DNA of 58,663 nucleotides from Clostridia bacterium (GCA_017621655.1 JAGASS010000030.1:1-58663), one strand, 5' to 3'. Counted from the first letter of the stretch, positions 18,216-27,290 are shown. Notes: generated by a model not told the origin, from the sequence alone. A program made the numbers and translations.

Positions 18216-19634
18216 ATGAACAAAAGAATTAAGGTTCTTGTCTCTGCTGTTCTCGCGGCTGTAATGCTCGTTCTTTGCATTCCGTTCACCGCAGCGGCTG
18301 CTGATGTAACCGGAACCAAGATAACTACGCTTGCGGATCTTACCACCGGCGAATATGTTATCGTGTCTACCGCGAACAAGGTGGTTCAGAAGCTTGACGG
18401 TTCTTGGGTGCTTGTTGGCGATCTTACCAATGGTGCTACTGTCACTACAGCTGATGCTAATGTTTGGACTATTACTGTAAAGACAGAGGGCGGTAAGACC
18501 TATGCAAAGCTTACAGACTCTAACGGCACTTCAATTGCGCCTTCCGGAGGAAACAACAATGGTATCAAGTCTGGCTCGTATGACTGGCTTGTTACAGTAA
18601 AGGGCGAAAACTTTGTTTTTGCGGGAACTGGCTCTGATACAGTATATCTTGCATGCAACAAGGGCTCGTCTTACAAGGTTCGTGGTTATAAGACCACTAC
18701 CTGCAACAATGATGCTACTGGTTATCCTACTACCTTCGTGCTTTATAAGGTTGGTGAAGGTAGCGGTTCCGGCTCTGAAGGCGGCAACGTTGATACTCCT
18801 ACGTTTGTTAAGCCCACCACTCCCGAAGGAATCGTAAACGCTCTCTACTCTCTTGAAAGCGGAGCAACTCTTGCAGAAGGTCCCTACACTCTCGAAGGCG
18901 TAGTTAAGAGCATTGACACCGGCTACGATACAGGTTACAAGAACGTAACCGTTACCATCATCGTCGGTGATATGACCGATAAGCCCGTTAAGTGCTTCCG
19001 CATGAAGGGCGATGATGCTGCAACAGTTGCTGAAGGCGACACAATCAAGGTTACCGGCGAGCTTAAGAACTACAACGGAACCAAGGAATTTGATGCCGGC
19101 TGTACTTTTGTTACTGTAAAGAAGGCTGAAAAGCCCTTCGAAAAGCCTACTGAGCCTAAGGATATCGTTGACGCGCTCTATGCTCTTGGCAAGGACGAGA
19201 CTCTTCCCGGCGGTAACTATACTCTTACCGGTAAGATCACCTCTATCGACGAAGCTTACTCTGATCAGTACAAGAACATCACTCTTACTATCGTTGTTGG
19301 CGATATGACTGATAAGCCCATCATCTGCTTCCGTCTTAAGGGCGACGGCGCTGATGCGCTCAAGGTTGGCGACAACATTACTGTTACCGGTACGCTCGTT
19401 GATTACGGCGGAAAGAAGGAATTCAATTCCGGTTGTACCTTTGTGCTTGCAACAGCAGGTGAGGGCGGCTCTGGCAACGAAGGTGGCAACACTGGCTCCG
19501 GCAACGAAGGCACTCAGGGTGGCGGAAACCAGGGTGGTACTACCAGCCCCGACACCAACGACAACGTAGCTGCTTACATCGCAGTTGCAGTTGTTGCTCT
19601 CTTCGGAATCGCTTACGTTTCCAAGAAGCACTAA
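18216..19634 (+). CDS. Exported protein with two tandem OB-like domains and C-terminal anchor
   Basis: The 472-residue product has a signal peptide (1-28, ending TAAAA). An N-terminal domain of about 150 residues starts ITTLADLTTGEYVIV, a beta-rich module often found at the front of secreted clostridial and Bacteroidetes proteins. Two copies of a ~110-residue domain follow (about 200-305 and 312-410). Each reads P..IV.ALY.L, Y.L.G.V.SID, YKN.T.TI.VGDMTDKP, CFR.KGD, GD.I.VTG.L.....K.EF..GCTF. This is the pattern of nucleic-acid-binding-like OB folds seen in extracellular proteins. A Gly/Ser/Asn/Glu linker, a membrane helix and a KKH end follow. Specific function not recognised. GGAGG precedes the ATG. 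Confidence 0.8.
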   Translation: MNKRIKVLVSAVLAAVMLVLCIPFTAAAADVTGTKITTLADLTTGEYVIVSTANKVVQKLDGSWVLVGDLTNGATVTTADANVWTITVKTEGGKTYAKLTDSNGTSIAPSGGNNNGIKSGSYDWLVTVKGENFVFAGTGSDTVYLACNKGSSYKVRGYKTTTCNNDATGYPTTFVLYKVGEGSGSGSEGGNVDTPTFVKPTTPEGIVNALYSLESGATLAEGPYTLEGVVKSIDTGYDTGYKNVTVTIIVGDMTDKPVKCFRMKGDDAATVAEGDTIKVTGELKNYNGTKEFDAGCTFVTVKKAEKPFEKPTEPKDIVDALYALGKDETLPGGNYTLTGKITSIDEAYSDQYKNITLTIVVGDMTDKPIICFRLKGDGADALKVGDNITVTGTLVDYGGKKEFNSGCTFVLATAGEGGSGNEGGNTGSGNEGTQGGGNQGGTTSPDTNDNVAAYIAVAVVALFGIAYVSKKH

Positions 19635-19647
19635 TTTAAGTTAAAAC

Positions 19648-19679
19648 AAAACAAGCGACCAAACGGTCGCTTGTTTTTT
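19648..19679 (+). terminator. Intrinsic terminator
   Basis: AAAACAAGCGACC / GGTCGCTTGTTTT followed by TTTT. Confidence 0.9.
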
Positions 19680-19689
19680 GTATATTCAA

Positions 19690-20310
19690 AAGCGAATCGG
19701 GGTGTTGTTAGCCTTCCCCAGCGGGTAGCGAAGCGGCGCGAGGGTGTTGAATGACGTGCCGGGGGCACGTCAGACCCCGAGCGTGACCGAGCCGCAGCGA
19801 GACAGGGGGACCGCAGACGATGCGTCTGCGGTGGATGAGGTGTAGCCGCCAAAGGCGGCGCTATAAAAACGATGTTACATTACACCCGATCACCTCATCC
19901 GAGGTTTACCTCTTACCTTCATCCCTCCGGAGAAGGTATCGGCGGGAGCAAGCCCCCGCCCTACGAAGTCGTGGCAAAAATTTTTGGCTGTATATAACAG
20001 AGCGATTGTGGGAGCAACGGTGCGTCGAGGTAGGGGTTCCCCGAAGCGAATGTAATGAGCTTTGGGGGTTCACGTGGCCGTCGCACCCTACAATGATGTG
20101 GGAGCAACGATTAAACGCATCGAAGCTTCCTTGAACCGAAAAGGGTTTCCAAAGGGGAAAACGTGTGCAGAATTTTGCGTGGGCAAAATTCAAACGGTTT
20201 GCCCCTTGGCACGTTTCTTTGCGCAGGTTTGCGAAGCAAAACTGCTTGTTTCATTTTCGTGCGAAAAGAAATGCGGAAAAGAGAAACGAAGTTTTTCAAA
20301 AATAGAAAAC
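19690..20310. repeat. Gene-free tract of dispersed repeats
   Basis: No gene is supported. The tract holds a variant of the palindromic element (GCGGGTAGCGAAGCGGCG region), a perfect hairpin ACCGCAGACG/CGTCTGCGGT near 19810-19835, the 45-nt GGGGTTCCCCGAA repeat at 20030-20074, and from about 20125 another repeat-like block rich in short inverted pieces (GCAGAATTTTGC, GCAAAATTC). Frames through it have the low-complexity look of repeat DNA. Confidence 0.6.
20030..20074 (+). repeat. Dispersed 45-nt repeat, copy 3
   Basis: GGGGTTCCCCGAA ... TTTGGGGGTTC, followed by GTCGCACCCTACAA as at copy 1. Confidence 0.75.
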
Positions 20311-20338
20311 ACCGATTCAAGCTATCGCCTGAATCGGT
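20311..20338 (-). terminator. Terminator of the trxA/FTR-like operon
   Basis: ACCGATTCA / TGAATCGGT with a T-rich tail on the minus strand, just past the small Cys-rich gene. Confidence 0.75.
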
Positions 20339-20343
20339 ATTCT

Positions 20344-20541
20344 TCATTTTTCCTTATAATAAAGCATACAGTGGCAGTATCCCTCGAAATTCGGATCGGC
20401 GATCTGCGCCTTGAATTCCTCGCACATACACTTTATGTCTTCGCTTTTGCCCATTTTGCAGGGGCAGTATCCGCCTTTGGCTTTAAGACCTTCCTTTATA
20501 GTCTTAACGATCTCCTCGTTTTCATTCAGGCGAATCTTCAT
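20344..20541 (-). CDS. Ferredoxin-thioredoxin-reductase catalytic-domain-like protein
   Basis: A 65-residue protein with three Cys pairs: C26-P-C28, C38-M-C40 and C56-H-C58. CPC...CxC...CHC is the signature of the catalytic subunit of ferredoxin:thioredoxin reductase, where four Cys hold a [4Fe-4S] cluster and two form the redox disulfide. Spacing differs from the plant/cyanobacterial form: 9 residues between the first two pairs and 15 to the third, against 16 and 8. It starts one base inside the trxA stop (TAATG), so the two are translationally coupled, which supports a thioredoxin-reducing role. It lacks the variable subunit. The exact chemistry is inferred. Confidence 0.75.
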   Translation of the reverse strand: MKIRLNENEEIVKTIKEGLKAKGGYCPCKMGKSEDIKCMCEEFKAQIADPNFEGYCHCMLYYKEK

Positions 20542-20849
20542 TAAAGACCTCCGTCAACGAATGCGCGAAGCTCGTCGGCATTGAGATAGCCCTTTGTGTT
20601 CGCGGTTACTTCACCGTTCTTTATAACGAAGAGCGTCGGAATAACGCTTACGCCGTAACGGCGCGCGAGATCCGGCTCGTCGTCAACGTCGACCTTTACG
20701 AACTCAACGTCGGGATAATCGGGCGCGACCTCCTCAAGCACGGGCGCGAGCATCTTGCAGGGGCCGCACCAGGTTGCAAAGAAGTCAACGAGAATGGTTT
20801 TGCCTTCGTTTAGAAGAGCGTCAAATTCGGCTGTATTTACGTGTTTCAT
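20541..20849 (-). CDS. trxA: Thioredoxin
   Basis: Cytoplasmic disulfide reductant of 102 residues with the active site W27-C-G-P-C-K32, cis-Pro in VIPTLFV, and normal family length. It is followed with a 1-nt overlap by the FTR-like gene, suggesting it is reduced by ferredoxin rather than NADPH; no NADPH thioredoxin reductase is seen in the window. The promoter lies at 20885-20913, overlapping the end of the TepA gene. Confidence 0.95.
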   Translation of the reverse strand: MKHVNTAEFDALLNEGKTILVDFFATWCGPCKMLAPVLEEVAPDYPDVEFVKVDVDDEPDLARRYGVSVIPTLFVIKNGEVTANTKGYLNADELRAFVDGGL

Positions 20850-20884
20850 ATTATATATTCTCCTTTGAGTTATTTTCCAAGAAG

Positions 20885-20913
20885 ATTATACCTTATTTTA
20901 GAAAAAAGGTCAA
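20885..20913 (-). promoter_or_regulatory. Promoter of trxA
   Basis: Minus strand TTGACC (20913-20908), 17-bp spacer, TATAAT (20890-20885). The -35 overlaps the last codons of the upstream gene. Confidence 0.75.
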
Positions 20914-21560
20914 GACCTTTTCTTTTCGATCATATCCTTGAGCGCGGAAATGGCGTCGGAGAGCGTGCCGAGCGAGTCGATCAACCCGATTTCAACTGCT
21001 TCCGCGCCGTCGAGCAGAGTTCCAATGTCGGTTGCCATTTCGTCTGTCTTCATCATAAGCGAGCGCAGCGCGCTTTCGCTTACGCGCGAATTTCGGCAGA
21101 TGAACGAGACGATCCTGTCCTGCATCTTGTTCAGGTTATCGAAGCTCTGCGGTACGCCGATAACGAGTCCGTTGATCCTGACGGGGTGAAGCGTCATCGT
21201 CGCTGACGGCACTATGAACGATTTCTTTGCCGCAACGGCAAGCGGAATTCCGATAGAGTGACCTCCGCCGAGCACAAGCGAGACCGTCGGCTTGCTCATT
21301 CCCGCTATCATCTCGGATATTGCAAGTCCTGCCTCGACGTCACCTCCGACTGTGTTTATAAGAAGCAGAAGCCCGTCTATGTCGCGCCTTTCCTCGATCT
21401 CGGCAAGCGCAGGGAGCATGTGCTCGTATTTCGTTACCTTTTGCCCGTCGGGAAGAAGATAATGCCCCTCGACCTGACCGATTATCGTTAAAAAGTGTAT
21501 TCTTTCCTCCGTTATCGCACCGTCCTTGACCTCGTTTTGCGCCTTCTCTCTGTTTTCCAT
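20910..21560 (-). CDS. tepA: ClpP-family serine protease, TepA (translocation-enhancing) type
   Basis: The 216-residue protein belongs to the ClpP/crotonase-fold proteases of the TepA/YmfB group, which in Bacillus is linked to protein export and spore-related signal-peptide processing. The nucleophile is S102 in GGGHSIGIPLA and the His is H125 in MTLHPVRI; an Asp near 173-178 (KTDEMATDIG) completes the triad. ILLLINTVGGDVEAGLAI matches the substrate strand. No signal peptide is seen. The ribosome site GGGGGA lies before the ATG. Its role here is inferred from the family. Confidence 0.85.
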   Translation of the reverse strand: MENREKAQNEVKDGAITEERIHFLTIIGQVEGHYLLPDGQKVTKYEHMLPALAEIEERRDIDGLLLLINTVGGDVEAGLAISEMIAGMSKPTVSLVLGGGHSIGIPLAVAAKKSFIVPSATMTLHPVRINGLVIGVPQSFDNLNKMQDRIVSFICRNSRVSESALRSLMMKTDEMATDIGTLLDGAEAVEIGLIDSLGTLSDAISALKDMIEKKRS

Positions 21561-21599
21561 TATTTATCCCCCGTTTTTGCGGATTTTTTTGAAATTCAC

Positions 21600-21628
21600 T
21601 TTACTTTTTCGATATAATATAGTATAAT
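21600..21628 (+). promoter_or_regulatory. Promoter of the pduL-like gene
   Basis: TTTACT (21600-21605), 17-bp spacer, TATAAT (21623-21628). Confidence 0.7.
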
Positions 21629-21666
21629 ACTTTTATAAACAAAATATTTAAGTGAGGAACATAAAA

Positions 21667-22242
21667 ATGGCAAACAAAGTTCTCGTTGAAACTTCGGCTC
21701 GTCATATTCACCTGACCGAAGAACATATCGAAGCTCTTTTCGGAAAGGGCGCAACTCTTACTAAGAAAAAGGACCTCTCCCAGCCCGGTCAGTACGCTTG
21801 CGAAGAGCGTTTGACTGTTGTTGGACCTAAGAAGTCTATTCCTAACGTTATAATTCTCGGACCGGCTCGTCCTGCTTCTCAGGTCGAGGTATCCTTCACC
21901 GATGCTCGTACCCTCGGTATCTCTGCCCCCGTTCGTGAGAGCGGTGACCTTGCAGGTACTCCCGGCTGTAAGCTCGTTGGACCTTGCGGCGAGGTTGATC
22001 TTGACAGCGGCGTTATCATCGCAAAGCGTCATATCCACATCACCCCCGAGGATGCAGAGGCGGCAGGTGTTGCTGACAAGGAGATCGTATCCGTTAAGAT
22101 CGAGTCGAGCGACAGAAGCACCATCTTCGGCGACGTCGTTATCCGCGTAAGCCCGAAGTTCGCTACCGCTATGCACATTGATACCGACGAAGCTAACGCA
22201 GCTTGCGCATTCGGCGAGTGCTACGGTGAGATCGTAAAGTAA
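21667..22242 (+). CDS. pduL: Phosphate propanoyltransferase (PduL-type phosphotransacylase)
   Basis: Converts acyl-CoA and phosphate to acyl-phosphate and CoA, normally acetyl- or propanoyl-CoA, feeding acetate kinase for ATP. The 191-residue protein has the two PduL barrels with zinc-binding His pairs, H13/H15 (SARHIHL) and H122/H124 (KRHIHIT), and a Glu in CEERL near 46-47. The start at 21667 is preferred over the GTG at 21652, which overlaps the ribosome site. It lacks the N-terminal peptide that targets PduL to microcompartments, and no shell genes are near, so it is likely a soluble fermentative enzyme. Confidence 0.92.
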   Translation: MANKVLVETSARHIHLTEEHIEALFGKGATLTKKKDLSQPGQYACEERLTVVGPKKSIPNVIILGPARPASQVEVSFTDARTLGISAPVRESGDLAGTPGCKLVGPCGEVDLDSGVIIAKRHIHITPEDAEAAGVADKEIVSVKIESSDRSTIFGDVVIRVSPKFATAMHIDTDEANAACAFGECYGEIVK

Positions 22243-22253
22243 TTTAACGCCGT

Positions 22254-22275
22254 GGACACCGCGACTGCGGTGTCC
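22254..22275 (+). other. Intergenic hairpin between pduL and the phosphohexomutase gene
   Basis: GGACACCGC-GACT-GCGGTGTCC, a 9-bp stem with no clean T-run. It may be a weak terminator or an mRNA-processing or stability element between the two genes. Confidence 0.6.
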
Positions 22276-22295
22276 TTGCTATTTAAGGAGAGAAC

Positions 22296-23717
22296 ATGAT
22301 AAATAAGACCAACATTCTTTTTGGAACAGGCGGTTGGAGAGCGATAATCGGCGACGAGTTCACAAGAGAAAATATTGAGCGAGTAGCGCAGGGAATCTGC
22401 GATCTTATGACCGAGGAAAACAAGACCGAGCTTCCCGTTATGATCGGATACGACAGAAGATTCCTTTCCGAAAGTGCGGCGCATTGGATAGCGGGAGTTT
22501 TGACCGCTAACGGCATCAAGGTCTGGTTTATGAACCGAAGCGCGCCGACGCCGCTTGTAATGTTTACCGTTAAGCATGAGTGTCTGCACTACGGCATTGA
22601 GGTGACTGCAAGCCACAACCCGGCGGAATATAACGGAATCAAGCTTATAGTTGAGGAAGGACGTGATGCGTCAGTTGAATGCACGAAGCGCCTTGAAGAG
22701 CTTATTGCTGTAGCTGAGCCGAAGAGTATTTCCTTTGATCAGGCGCTTGAAAACGGAATGATAAAAATTCTGAAAACGCCGTTTAATGACTTTATTGATT
22801 CGATTCTATCTAATCTTGACGTTGAGAAGATAAAGAACTCGGGCGTCAGAATTCTTTTCGACCCGATGCACGGCTCGGCAACCTTCCCGATGATGTCTGT
22901 CCTTTATACCGCGCGTTGCACCGTTGACCTTATGGATTCAAATAAGGACGCATTCTTCGGCGGAAAGCTTCCCGCGCCGGGTCTTAAGCAGCTCGGCTCG
23001 CTCATCGGCAGAGTTACGAAGGAAAAATACGACCTCGGAATCGCCGTTGACGGCGACGGTGACCGTCTCGGAATCGTTGACAGTAACGGCACCTATATAT
23101 CGGCAAACCAGATACTCGTAATGCTTTACTACTATCTGCACGAATACCGCGGCTGGAAGGGACCTGTCGTTCGCAATCTTGCGACGACACACATGCTTGA
23201 TGCAGTTGCGAAGTCGTTTGGTGAAACCTGCTATGAGGTTCCTGTCGGCTTCAAGTATATTTCCTCAAAGCTTGATGAGACAGATGCGGTCCTCGGCGGT
23301 GAATCATCGGGCGGTCTTACCGTGCGTGGACACATATTCGGCAAGGATTCGATCTACGCCGCTGCGCTTTTCGTCGAAATGGTCTGCGCTATCGGAAAGA
23401 CGCCGAAGGAGATCTGGGACGAGCTTGAAAATAAGTACGGCAAGTTCGTTATGGAAGAGGGCAACTTTGTCTTCGAGCCGTTGGATAAGACGCGTATCAA
23501 CAAAATGCTTATGGAAGACAAGCTCATTCCGACCTTTGACGGCTTTGAGCTTGACCGCGTAAACTATGAGGACGGCTGTAAGGTCTACTTCAAGGACGGC
23601 TCGTTTGTCATCTGCCGTTTCTCGGGTACTGAGCCGCTTCTTCGTATATTTGCCGAATCGAGCACCTCCGAAAAGGCAAATGCACTTATAAATGAAATGA
23701 AGAGCTTTGTAAAGTGA
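22296..23717 (+). CDS. Phosphoglucomutase/phosphomannomutase family protein
   Basis: Alpha-D-phosphohexomutase of 473 residues, interconverting hexose 1- and 6-phosphates. The phosphoserine loop is TASHNP with Ser106. The Mg loop is DGDGDRLGIVD near 250, the sugar-binding loop GGESSGGLT near 335, and the C-terminal phosphate-binding loop CRFSGTEPLLRIF near 450. All four active-site segments are intact. GGAGAG precedes the ATG. Whether glucose, mannose or glucosamine phosphate is preferred cannot be read from sequence. Confidence 0.92.
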   Translation: MINKTNILFGTGGWRAIIGDEFTRENIERVAQGICDLMTEENKTELPVMIGYDRRFLSESAAHWIAGVLTANGIKVWFMNRSAPTPLVMFTVKHECLHYGIEVTASHNPAEYNGIKLIVEEGRDASVECTKRLEELIAVAEPKSISFDQALENGMIKILKTPFNDFIDSILSNLDVEKIKNSGVRILFDPMHGSATFPMMSVLYTARCTVDLMDSNKDAFFGGKLPAPGLKQLGSLIGRVTKEKYDLGIAVDGDGDRLGIVDSNGTYISANQILVMLYYYLHEYRGWKGPVVRNLATTHMLDAVAKSFGETCYEVPVGFKYISSKLDETDAVLGGESSGGLTVRGHIFGKDSIYAAALFVEMVCAIGKTPKEIWDELENKYGKFVMEEGNFVFEPLDKTRINKMLMEDKLIPTFDGFELDRVNYEDGCKVYFKDGSFVICRFSGTEPLLRIFAESSTSEKANALINEMKSFVK

Positions 23718-23723
23718 GCAATA

Positions 23724-23750
23724 AAAAACTCCCCGAAAGGGGAGTTTTTC
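23724..23750. terminator. Bidirectional intrinsic terminator
   Basis: AAAAACTCCCC-GAAA-GGGGAGTTTTT between convergent genes. Confidence 0.92.
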
Positions 23751-24209
23751 TTATGCCTTCGTTTTATCGAGAACCATGCTGATTCCGTAAGCGACCTCGA
23801 CGAGACCTTCGTTATTCTGACCGTGGAAGCGGTCGACGGTCGCGCTGTCGATGTCGAGGACACCGTAGAGCTTTCCGTTCTTGTAGATCGGGAAAACGAT
23901 CTCACTGTTCGTCTCGGGATCGCAGGAGATGTAGTCGCCATAGTTATGAACGTTCGGCACGACGATCGGCTCGTCTGCCTTTGCGGATCTGCCGCACACG
24001 CCGTGACCAAGCTCAATCTCTGTGCAGGCGACCTTGCCCTGGAACGGTCCGAGGATCAGCTTTCCGTCGCGGAGAATGTAGAAGCCGACCCAGTTTACGT
24101 CGATCATGTTTTCATAAATATAAGCGGCTATATTCGAGAGGGCGGTGACTTCGTATTCTACACCCTCTGAAATGAGCAGTATATTTCTTTTAATGTTATC
24201 GAATGTCAT
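23751..24209 (-). CDS. Free methionine-(R)-sulfoxide reductase (GAF-type)
   Basis: fRMsr reduces free Met-(R)-sulfoxide in the cytosol with thioredoxin. The protein from ATG 24209 (ribosome site TGAGG) is 152 residues, a single GAF domain. The three catalytic and resolving cysteines are C62, C72 and C96, with the same 10- and 24-residue spacing as Cys84/94/118 of the E. coli enzyme. WVGFYILRDGKLILGPFQGKVAC and GVCGRSA are family signatures. It is the last gene of a three-gene operon behind an aconitase-like hydratase and a sugar isomerase; thioredoxin is encoded nearby at 20541. Confidence 0.9.
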   Translation of the reverse strand: MTFDNIKRNILLISEGVEYEVTALSNIAAYIYENMIDVNWVGFYILRDGKLILGPFQGKVACTEIELGHGVCGRSAKADEPIVVPNVHNYGDYISCDPETNSEIVFPIYKNGKLYGVLDIDSATVDRFHGQNNEGLVEVAYGISMVLDKTKA

Positions 24210-24219
24210 ATTTACCTCA

Positions 24220-25044
24220 TTACTTAGCAATAAGCTCTTCAAGCATTTCCTTAGCCATAAGTATGTCTTTTATCTGCTGGTCGCCCTCGATCTCGCGCTC
24301 GATGGTTATAGGACCGTCGTAGCCGATCTCCTTCAGGCGTGCGATGAAGGCAGGATAATTGACCTTTCCTTCGCCGAGGGGCTTTTCTTCGCCAAGCTCT
24401 CTGCCGTTTGTCGGGTAACAGCCGTCCTTGCCGTGAACGTCGCGAACGTACTGACCGAAGGTGTCGAGAGCGTCAACGGGGTTTGCCTTGCCGTAAAGGA
24501 TAAGGTTTGCGGGGTCGAGGTTGATTCCAAGATTAGGCAGTCCTATGTCTTCGATCGTTCTGCGGAGAGTAACAGGCGTTTCCTGTCCCGTTTCGAAGAG
24601 GAAATACTGTCCGTTTTCCTGACAGTGGCTTGCGATCTTGCGAAGCACCTCGACGACGTCCTTATAGAGGTCTGACATCGGGTTTTCGGGAAGGAAGCCG
24701 GCGTGCGTTGCAATCTGAGTAACGCCGAGCTTCTTACCGAAGTCGGAGCCGAGAATGAGGTCTTCGACTCTTTCGTCACGCAAATAGGTAGGCACGATAC
24801 CGAGGGTATTTTGTCCTTCGTAGAAGTTCCACGCTGTTTTTCCTCTCCAACCGCACCAGAGGGTTGAAAGCGTTACGCCGTATTCGTTTAGGGCATATTT
24901 GATCTTTTCTGCCGCTTCGTCGGTGTAGCACTCCATATTCCAGCATTTGATCTGGCAGGAGGAAAGCCCCATATCCTTGACCTTTTTGATTTCCGCTACT
25001 ATGTCCACATTTGGCTCGAGCGATACAAGTACTCCGATTTTCAT
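24220..25044 (-). CDS. Sugar phosphate isomerase/epimerase (xylose isomerase-like TIM barrel)
   Basis: The 274-residue protein is an AP-endonuclease-2/IolE-IolI-like TIM barrel. Metal-binding residues are suggested by FETGQE, NLDPANLI, VHGKDG and ERE near the strand ends. Such enzymes isomerise or epimerise keto-sugars or inositol derivatives; the substrate is not known. GAAAGGAAT precedes the ATG. It sits 13 nt after the aconitase-like gene and 10 nt before fRMsr, so the three are one transcript. Confidence 0.85.
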   Translation of the reverse strand: MKIGVLVSLEPNVDIVAEIKKVKDMGLSSCQIKCWNMECYTDEAAEKIKYALNEYGVTLSTLWCGWRGKTAWNFYEGQNTLGIVPTYLRDERVEDLILGSDFGKKLGVTQIATHAGFLPENPMSDLYKDVVEVLRKIASHCQENGQYFLFETGQETPVTLRRTIEDIGLPNLGINLDPANLILYGKANPVDALDTFGQYVRDVHGKDGCYPTNGRELGEEKPLGEGKVNYPAFIARLKEIGYDGPITIEREIEGDQQIKDILMAKEMLEELIAK

Positions 25045-25057
25045 AGTGTTATTCCTT

Positions 25058-27229
25058 TCAGCTTCTGTAGTAGTTTATGAGACAACCGTCGAGGATTATC
25101 TGTCTTTCATCGTCGGTCATGTTCGAGACGGTAAGAGTAAGCGGCTTCTTTTCGCCGTTTTCCTTGATGACGTAGGCGTTAAAGACGTCTGTCTTGTTAA
25201 TTATCGCGTCCTTTACGCCGAGAACGAGGATGTAGTCGCCGACCTCAAAATCGGGCTCGGTCTCAGAGAGGAAGGGAAGCATACCCCAGTTTATAAGGTT
25301 CGAGCGGTAACGCTTTGTCGCATATTCGAGAGCGATATTCGCAGAGCCGCCGAGAACTCTCTGGCAGGACGCCGCCTGCTCACGCGCAGAGCCGTCACCC
25401 GGCTTGCGAGCGTAGATGACGCTTCCGATCTGCGGAAGCTCATTTTCGCCCGTCAGCTCGTTTACGGTCTTTATAACGCTGTCGCTCGGCTTCTCGCTTA
25501 CCGTTGCCTTTGCGCGGGAAACGTATTCGGGATCCTTACGCGAGAGGGCAAACTCAGCAAGCTTAAGAGGATTCGAACGGTAGGACGAGGTCTCGCCCGA
25601 GGGGATAAGCTCGTCGGTTGTCGTGACTGCGTCGGTTATGTAGGAGCAGACCTTCATGAGAATATTGCTTCCGAGCGCAGGCATGTTCGGCCAGTCTGCG
25701 ATGTTCGGTCCGAAGCGAAGCTCAACTGTCGGATCTGCTTTGCCGAAGCCGTAATAAACGCGGCTCTTATATGCGGAGTCGTCGTAAACGTAGCTCGGCT
25801 CTGTGTAGTCGATATCAAGGTCGGTCGCGGCTGTAAGGATGCCGCCGTTTGCTGCCGTTGCGGCGATGGAACGCGCGTCCATGAGAGCAACGAATGCGCT
25901 CTGGTTATTACCGGGCTTCGAGCCCTCGCGGTTCGGGAAGTTACGGGTAGAATGACGGATAGAAAGGCATCCGTTTGCAGGAACGTCGCCTGCGCCGAAG
26001 CAAGGACCGCAGAATGCGGTGCGGAGCGTTACGCCGCTTCCAAGCAGGTCGGAGGCAGTGCCTTCCTTCATAAGCTGAGTCATAACGGGCTGAGACGCGG
26101 GATAAGCGGAGAGGGCAAACTCGCCGTTACCGATGCTCTTGCCGCGCAGAATATCGGCAGCCGCTACGAGGTTATCGTATATACCGCCCGCGCATCCTGC
26201 AATTACGCCCTGCTCGACGCGGATGTTTCCGTTTTCGTCGATCTTCGAGAAAAGCTCGGTAAGTCCAAAGCGCTCAAGCACGCCCTTGGGATCTGCTTTA
26301 AGCTCGTTTATAGTTACTGCGTTTCCGGGATGGAAGGGAAGCGCGATCATGCTTTCGATCTTGCTAAGATCAACAGTGGCCATAGAATCGTAATAAGCGA
26401 CGGAAGCCGGCTTAAGCTCCTTGTATGCCTCGGGGCGTCCGTGTTTTTCGAAGTATTCCTTAGTCTTTTCGTCGGTTACCCATATGGACGAAAGACAGGT
26501 CGTCTCGGTCGTCATAACGTCGATTCCGTTACGGAACTCGATCGGAAGATTCTTTACACCCTCGCCAACAAACTCGAGGACCTTATTCTTAACGAAGCCC
26601 GACGAGAATACTGCGCCGATAAGCGCGATAGCAACGTCGTGAGGACCGACACCCTTCTTGGGTGCGCCGATGAGGTTTATAGCAACGACCTCGGGCATCG
26701 GAATATCGTAGGTCTTTTTAAGAAGCTGCTTTACAAGCTCGGGTCCGCCCTCGCCTATTGCCATAGTACCGAGCGCGCCGTAACGCGTATGGCTGTCCGA
26801 GCCGAGGATCATCTTTCCGCATCCGCTCATCGTTTCTCTCATGTAAGAATGAATGACCGACTGATGCGCCGGAACGTAGATTCCGCCGTATTTCTTTGCG
26901 GCACTCAGACCAAAGAGATGGTCATCCTCATTTATCGTACCGCCGACTGCGCAAAGCGAGTTATGGCAGTTCGTAAGAACGTAGGGGAGGGGGAAGGAGG
27001 TAAGTCCGCTCGCTCTTGCCGTCTGGATTATTCCGACGTAGGTTATATCGTGCGACGCCATCGCGTCGAAGCGGATCTTTAGGTCCTTATCGTTTCCCGA
27101 GGTATTATGAGCGGTCAGGATAGAATAAGCTATCGTGCCCTTTCTTGCCTCGTCTGCGGAAACAGAGCATTCCTTTGTAAATGTTTCTCCGTTAAGAAGA
27201 AAAACGCCGTCTTTTTCGAGTTTGATCAT
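25058..27229 (-). CDS. Aconitase-family hydratase (YbhJ-like)
   Basis: A 723-residue [4Fe-4S] hydratase of the aconitase superfamily, nearer to the YbhJ-type group than to AcnA/AcnB. Cluster ligands are C346 (AGCAGG) and C407/C410 (FCGPC); the 61- and 3-residue spacing matches aconitase. The substrate loop [20 protein letters not shown] (about 143-162) and the C-terminal swivel segment [18 protein letters not shown] are present. The start at 27229 follows AGGAGGCAC; an upstream ATG at 27265 lacks a ribosome site. Linkage to a sugar isomerase rather than to citrate genes suggests a different 2-hydroxy acid substrate. Confidence 0.85.
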   Translation of the reverse strand: MIKLEKDGVFLLNGETFTKECSVSADEARKGTIAYSILTAHNTSGNDKDLKIRFDAMASHDITYVGIIQTARASGLTSFPLPYVLTNCHNSLCAVGGTINEDDHLFGLSAAKKYGGIYVPAHQSVIHSYMRETMSGCGKMILGSDSHTRYGALGTMAIGEGGPELVKQLLKKTYDIPMPEVVAINLIGAPKKGVGPHDVAIALIGAVFSSGFVKNKVLEFVGEGVKNLPIEFRNGIDVMTTETTCLSSIWVTDEKTKEYFEKHGRPEAYKELKPASVAYYDSMATVDLSKIESMIALPFHPGNAVTINELKADPKGVLERFGLTELFSKIDENGNIRVEQGVIAGCAGGIYDNLVAAADILRGKSIGNGEFALSAYPASQPVMTQLMKEGTASDLLGSGVTLRTAFCGPCFGAGDVPANGCLSIRHSTRNFPNREGSKPGNNQSAFVALMDARSIAATAANGGILTAATDLDIDYTEPSYVYDDSAYKSRVYYGFGKADPTVELRFGPNIADWPNMPALGSNILMKVCSYITDAVTTTDELIPSGETSSYRSNPLKLAEFALSRKDPEYVSRAKATVSEKPSDSVIKTVNELTGENELPQIGSVIYARKPGDGSAREQAASCQRVLGGSANIALEYATKRYRSNLINWGMLPFLSETEPDFEVGDYILVLGVKDAIINKTDVFNAYVIKENGEKKPLTLTVSNMTDDERQIILDGCLINYYRS

Positions 27230-27261
27230 TATGTGCCTCCTGAATGGCTCGGTTTTATAAC

Positions 27262-27290
27262 GCAAAAGCGCCTCGAAAACGAGGCGCTTC
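27262..27290 (-). terminator. Terminator of secG
   Basis: AAGCGCCTCG-TTTT-CGAGGCGCTT read on the minus strand, with a short T-run. It separates secG from the aconitase-like operon, so some read-through is possible. Confidence 0.75.

Noticed and set aside
20062..20544. 160-codon plus-strand frame
   Set aside because: Begins in repeats, lies over the FTR-like gene on the other strand and has no ribosome site or recognisable domain.
21667..22242. Bacterial microcompartment locus around PduL
   Set aside because: No shell proteins, no targeting peptide and no aldehyde or diol enzymes nearby.
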